Below, one piece after another: positions 60,272 through 64,000 of a DNA stretch of 64,000 nt. The notes below the pieces were generated by a model. That model had not been told where the DNA came from, did not search any database, and was given only the letters and a program-made list of their open reading frames with translations. Source of the DNA: Bosea sp. (in: a-proteobacteria) (GTDB lineage: Bacteria; Pseudomonadota; Alphaproteobacteria; Rhizobiales; Beijerinckiaceae). The stretch is from the NCBI RefSeq assembly GCF_023953965.1, contig NZ_JAMLIX010000002.1, positions 1,086,001-1,150,000 of the forward strand, given 5' to 3'. The translations under genes and the position numbers were made by a program. The stretch's first letter is position 1. Each line of letters starts with the position of its first letter.

Positions 60272-61492
60272 ATGGAACGCAGGACTTTCATGAAACTCGC
60301 GGGCGCGACCGCGCTCTCCTTCGAAGCCGCCAGGCCAGCCATCGCCCAGGGTAAAGCGACAGTGCGCTGGTGGTATCATTACGACAATCCCCAGAACACG
60401 CCTGCCGGCCTCGTCGCGAAATTCGAGGCGGAGAACCCGGACATCAAGATCCAGGCCGAGCCGATCCCGTGGGGCGGCGGCACCGACTACATCAACCGCA
60501 TCTTCTCGGCCCTGGTCGCCGGGAACCAGCCCGACTGCGCCATGGTGCGGCTGTCCTATCTCTCGCGCTTCGGACAGATGAAGGCGCTGGAGCCGCTGGA
60601 CGGCTTCCTCGCCAACTGGAAGGGCCGCAGCGACATCGCCGAGGACGTCTGGAAGATCAACCGCTCGCCCGACGGCAAGCAATACTACATGCCGCTGCAC
60701 TATGTGGTGATCTATCTCTACTACCGACAGGATCTGCTTCAGCAGGCAGGGCTCCAGCCGCCCAAGACTTTCGCTGAGTTCCTCACGGCCGCACAGGCCC
60801 TGACCAAGGACGGTGTCTACGGCTACGGGATGCGTGGCGGCGCCGGCTGCCATGACAACTGGGGACCTTTCGTCCTCGGCGGCGGCGCCAGCTTCGACAA
60901 GGGCGGCATGGTCACGGAGAAGGCGCTCGCGGCGAACCGCTGGTTCGTCGACCTTGCCGTGAAGCACAAGGTCGTCCCGCCCTCGGCGCCGACCGATGCC
61001 TTCCGCCAGATCGTCGACGCCTTCAAGGCCGGCCGGACCGGCATGGCGATCCATCACATCGGCTCGGTTGCCGAAATCGTCGGCGCGCTCGGCGACAAGG
61101 TCTCGGCCGTGCCGGTGCCGCGTGGCCCCGATGGTGGCGGGTGGACCTATTTCGGCGACGAATCCAATGCGATCTTCGCGGGCAGCAAGAACAAGGAGGC
61201 CGCCTTCCGCTGGATCAGCTTCCTGTCGAGCGCCGGGAACAATGCCGAACAGGCCAAGCTCAGCGGCCAATTGCCGATCACCATTTCGGACGCGAAGAGC
61301 TGGACCGTGCATCCCAAGCGCTTCGTCGAGGCGAGCGATGCCTCCCTGCCCATCGCCAAGCCCTTGCCGGACCATGTGAAGACGCCGGATTTCGTCGGCC
61401 GCGTCCTGCCCACCAACCTGCAGCGGGCGCTGACGGGCGGGATGAACCCGGACGATCTCATGAGGGCGGTCGAACAGACCTTCCACGGCTGA
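60272..61492 (+). CDS. Sugar ABC transporter substrate-binding protein
   Basis: A 406-residue binding protein of the SBP_bac_1 (maltose/glycerol-3-phosphate) type. The signal MERRTFMKLAGATALSFEA has a twin-arginine-like motif and cleavage after AIAQG. It continues VRWWYHYDNPQNTPAGLVAKFEAENPDIKIQAE. Later EESNAIF-like sequence (YFGDESNAIFAGSKNKEAAFRWISF) is typical of the C lobe. It starts the transport part of the operon, 22 bases after the hydrolase. Confidence 0.93.
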   Translation: MERRTFMKLAGATALSFEAARPAIAQGKATVRWWYHYDNPQNTPAGLVAKFEAENPDIKIQAEPIPWGGGTDYINRIFSALVAGNQPDCAMVRLSYLSRFGQMKALEPLDGFLANWKGRSDIAEDVWKINRSPDGKQYYMPLHYVVIYLYYRQDLLQQAGLQPPKTFAEFLTAAQALTKDGVYGYGMRGGAGCHDNWGPFVLGGGASFDKGGMVTEKALAANRWFVDLAVKHKVVPPSAPTDAFRQIVDAFKAGRTGMAIHHIGSVAEIVGALGDKVSAVPVPRGPDGGGWTYFGDESNAIFAGSKNKEAAFRWISFLSSAGNNAEQAKLSGQLPITISDAKSWTVHPKRFVEASDASLPIAKPLPDHVKTPDFVGRVLPTNLQRALTGGMNPDDLMRAVEQTFHG

Positions 61493-61558
61493 GGCCGGAT
61501 CGCATCGCACGACGCCGGACCAGTTCCGGCGCCAGCCATCGATCTAAGGGACGACGCC

Positions 61559-62458
61559 ATGAACAAGGCAATGGCGAGCGGCGCGATGCTTCGCGCGGCG
61601 ACCCCATACGGCTTCCTGCTGCCGGCACTGCTGGTAACGGCACTGGTCATCCTGTTCCCGGTCGTGCAGACGGCCTGGTACAGCTTGCACGAATACGTTC
61701 TCTACGATCCGGACAATTTCCGCTTCGTCGGCCTGCGGAATTTCGCCACCGCGCTTTCCGACGAGGTCTTCTGGATCGCGCTCGCGAACTCCGCGATCTG
61801 GGTTGCGGGCATCGTGTCGCTGCAGCTCCTGCTCGGCCTCGCAGCTGCACTGTTGCTCAACCAGAGCTTCTGGTGGCGCGGCATGGCGCGGGCCTTGGTG
61901 ATCATCCCCTGGGCGCTGCCGAGCGTGATCATCGGCCTGATGTGGACCTGGATCTATGATTTCAATCTCGGCGTCTTCAACGACATCCTCCTGCGCCTTG
62001 GCCTGATCTCGACGCCGCATCCCTGGCTCGCCCAGCCCTCCACGGCACTGGCCTGCATCATGCTGGCGCTGGTCTGGCAGGGTTTTCCGTTCTTCACCGT
62101 CACCATTCTGGCGGGCTTGCAGACCGTGCCGGGCGAGCTCTACGAAGCGGCCGAAATCGACGGGGCGAATGCCTGGCGCCAGTTCCTCCACGTCACCCTG
62201 CCCTCGATCGCCGGCATCGTCACGACGGCCGTGCTGCTGCGCATCATCTGGGTGGCCAATTCGCTCGACGTCATCCTGGTCATGACGGGCGGCGGGCCGG
62301 GCTATGCCACGCATACGCTGCCGCTCTACGCCTTCCTGCGCGCCTATACCGGCATGGAATTCGGCTATGCCGCCTCGCTCTCGCTGATGCTGACCGCGAT
62401 CCTGCTCGGCATCGTCTGGCTCTATGTCCGCCGGCAGGCCGGGGAGATGGAGCGATGA
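61559..62458 (+). CDS. Sugar ABC transporter permease 1
   Basis: A 299-residue MalF/UgpA-type permease with about six membrane helices and the EAA loop LYEAAEIDGANAWRQFLHVTLPSI. The region TGGGPGYATHTLPLYAFLRAY is also typical. It follows the binding-protein gene by 66 bases and overlaps permease 2 as ATGA. Confidence 0.93.
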   Translation: MNKAMASGAMLRAATPYGFLLPALLVTALVILFPVVQTAWYSLHEYVLYDPDNFRFVGLRNFATALSDEVFWIALANSAIWVAGIVSLQLLLGLAAALLLNQSFWWRGMARALVIIPWALPSVIIGLMWTWIYDFNLGVFNDILLRLGLISTPHPWLAQPSTALACIMLALVWQGFPFFTVTILAGLQTVPGELYEAAEIDGANAWRQFLHVTLPSIAGIVTTAVLLRIIWVANSLDVILVMTGGGPGYATHTLPLYAFLRAYTGMEFGYAASLSLMLTAILLGIVWLYVRRQAGEMER

Positions 62459-63291
62459 TCCGGCCCCGCTCCTTCGCCCGCAACCTGATTCAGGTCGAAA
62501 TTCCCGTCCTGCTGGTGCTCGCCTTCGCGTTGGCACCGTTCGTCTGGATGCTGCTGACCTCGATCAAGCCGAATGCGGACCTCTCCCAGTTCCCGGTGCG
62601 CTATCTGCCGAGCAGCACGACCTTCGAGCACTACCGAACGCTGATCCAGCGCACGAGCTTTCCGGTCAATCTGCTGAACAGCCTGATCATCGCCTGCGGC
62701 GCCGTCCTGCTGGGGCTCGCGACCAGCGTGCCCGCCGCCTATTCGTTCTCGCGCTTCCGCTTCGCCGGGCGGCGCACGCTGATGACGAGCTTCCTCGTCA
62801 TCAACATGTTCCCGATCGTGCTGCTGATCATCCCGCTCTTCGTGCTGATGCGGACGCTCGGGCTGATCGACACCTTCCTCGGCGTCATCATCGGCCATTC
62901 GACCTTCTCGATCCCGTTCTCGATCTGGATGCTGGTCAGCTATTTCAACGCGATCCCGCGCGATCTCGACGAGGCCGCGACGATCGACGGGGCTTCGCGC
63001 CTGCAGACGATCCGGCTGGTGGTGCTGCCGCTGGTGATGCCTGGCATCGTCACCACCGCGATCTACGTCTTCATCACCTCCTGGAACGAGTACCTGTTCG
63101 CGATGATGCTTTCGGGCGAGACGGTCAGGCCGGTGACCGTCGCCCTGCAGTTGTTCATCGGCGAATTCACGGTGCAGTGGGGCATTCTCACCGCGGGCGG
63201 CACGATCATTGCCCTGCCCGTGACCATCCTTTTCCTTTTTGTGCAGAAGCGGCTCGTCGGCGGTCTGACGGCAGGAGCAGTCAAATCATGA
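62455..63291 (+). CDS. Sugar ABC transporter permease 2
   Basis: A 278-residue MalG/UgpE-type permease. It includes FVWMLLTSIKPNADLSQFP at the N terminus and the EAA loop DLDEAATIDGASRLQTIRLVVLPLVMPG. The partner ATPase is not in the window and may follow the epimerase-like gene. Its stop overlaps the next gene as ATGA. Confidence 0.93.
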   Translation: MIRPRSFARNLIQVEIPVLLVLAFALAPFVWMLLTSIKPNADLSQFPVRYLPSSTTFEHYRTLIQRTSFPVNLLNSLIIACGAVLLGLATSVPAAYSFSRFRFAGRRTLMTSFLVINMFPIVLLIIPLFVLMRTLGLIDTFLGVIIGHSTFSIPFSIWMLVSYFNAIPRDLDEAATIDGASRLQTIRLVVLPLVMPGIVTTAIYVFITSWNEYLFAMMLSGETVRPVTVALQLFIGEFTVQWGILTAGGTIIALPVTILFLFVQKRLVGGLTAGAVKS

Positions 63292-64000
63292 CCAATGCGA
63301 TCGGGGTGATCTCGATGTTCTATGCGCGCCCCTTCGGGCGCGAGCATTTCCCGACCTTCCAGCGCATGAAGCAGGCCGGAGCCGATGTCGTCGAACTGCT
63401 CGTGCCGGAGCCGGGCGAGCTCGATCTCGCCGGGACGAAGGCCGCCGCAGCCGATGCCGGCCTGTCGATCGTGCTGGCGGCACGGGTGAACCCGACCCGC
63501 GACCTCGCCAGCCCCGATCCGGCCGCGCATCAGGCCGGCATCGCCTATCTCGAGCAATGCGTCGACATCGCCGCCGCGCTCAGCGCCGGTATCGTCGGCG
63601 GCCCGCTCTATGGCGCGCCGCTGGTCTTCGCCGGCCGGGCGCCACATCCGGTCGAGCCGGCCGAGCGCCGTCGCCGGGTCGATGCGGTCGTCCGCGGCCT
63701 GACGCAGGCGGCAAAGCGCGCCGCCGACAAGGGGATCGTGCTCGGCGTCGAGCCGCTGAACAGGTTCGAGACCGACATGTGCAACACCTGCCGGCATGCG
63801 CTGGACTATGTCGAAGCCGTCGCCTCGCCCGCCGTCGGCGTGATGCTCGATACCTTCCACATGAACATGGAGGAATTCGACCTTGCCGCATCGATCCGGC
63901 TGGCGGGGTCGAAGCTCGTGCATTTCCAGGCGAACGAGAACAATCGCGGCTTCGTCGGCTCCGGTCATATCGACTGGCCGGCGATCGCGCGCGCATTGGC
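63288..64000 (+). CDS. Xylose-isomerase-like TIM barrel / sugar 3-epimerase-like, partial
   Basis: The first 237 codons of a protein that continues past the window. It begins NAIGVISMFYARPFGREHFPTFQRMKQAGADVVELLVPEPG and shows the metal-ligand pattern of D-tagatose/D-psicose 3-epimerases: GIVLGVEPLNRFETD (Glu), GVMLDTFHMN (Asp) and LVHFQANENNRGFVGSGHIDW (His). It probably isomerises the sugar imported by the neighbouring ABC system. ATG overlaps the permease stop. Confidence 0.88.
   Translation, partial: MTNAIGVISMFYARPFGREHFPTFQRMKQAGADVVELLVPEPGELDLAGTKAAAADAGLSIVLAARVNPTRDLASPDPAAHQAGIAYLEQCVDIAAALSAGIVGGPLYGAPLVFAGRAPHPVEPAERRRRVDAVVRGLTQAAKRAADKGIVLGVEPLNRFETDMCNTCRHALDYVEAVASPAVGVMLDTFHMNMEEFDLAASIRLAGSKLVHFQANENNRGFVGSGHIDWPAIARAL

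Overview
The window is a high-GC (about 65%) alphaproteobacterial chromosome segment. Gene content and order (secG-pyrG, opgG-opgH, glmU, glmS, recG-sdhE-mfd, metG-tatD, tmk-holB) fit the Hyphomicrobiales; a Bosea-like genus is my best guess, from recognition only.

Region 1 (1-25.6 kb) is ordinary core genome: protein export (secG), CTP synthesis (pyrG), periplasmic glucan synthesis (opgG/opgH), amino-sugar synthesis for the envelope (glmU, glmS), DNA repair (recG, mfd), SDH flavinylation (sdhE), a minus-strand run rlpA-dacF-tmk-holB-metG-tatD-MBL with several ATGA-type overlaps, and two unknown membrane proteins.

Region 2 (25.9 to about 50 kb) is an integrated mobile element that starts at the 3' end of tRNA-Ser(TGA). 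Next to the tRNA lies a four-gene operon (unknown gene, TumE-like toxin, TumA-like antitoxin, large serine recombinase). A transfer/replication operon runs AlpA-like regulator, RepA with iteron-like repeats inside its gene, DUF2840, TraF-like peptidase, DUF736, lytic transglycosylase, RlxS-type relaxase. Of the mating-pair genes only DUF2274, trbI and the 3' part of trbG remain. An IS21-family element without target duplication separates truncated trbG from a truncated rlmN/cfr-like gene, as expected if an IS-mediated deletion removed traG and trbB-trbF. The element carries a PhyH-type dioxygenase, a TetR regulator, ArdA anti-restriction protein, DUF2285 regulators (one frameshifted) and a lower-GC defence operon: OLD-type ATPase/TOPRIM nuclease, SIR2 protein and HerA ATPase. 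The first gene of that operon has a ten-G tract as its ribosome-binding site. A 68-nt element is duplicated upstream of both the recombinase operon and the AlpA/RepA operon, which suggests co-regulation of excision and transfer. I could not find attR, so the right boundary is an estimate from gene content and base composition.

Region 3 (50.2-64 kb) holds two neighbouring catabolic gene sets. The first has a polar-amino-acid-type ABC importer (two permeases and a binding protein, no ATPase seen), an SDR, a split transketolase, a galactonate-dehydratase-like enolase-superfamily enzyme and a LacI-type repressor; a GntR/LacI-type operator lies in the divergent promoter. The second has a frameshifted enolase-superfamily enzyme, a GntR-family regulator, an alpha/beta hydrolase, a sugar ABC importer (binding protein and two permeases) and a sugar 3-epimerase-like TIM-barrel protein cut by the window edge. 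Together they look like uptake and breakdown of sugar acids or rare sugars; the substrates are not known.
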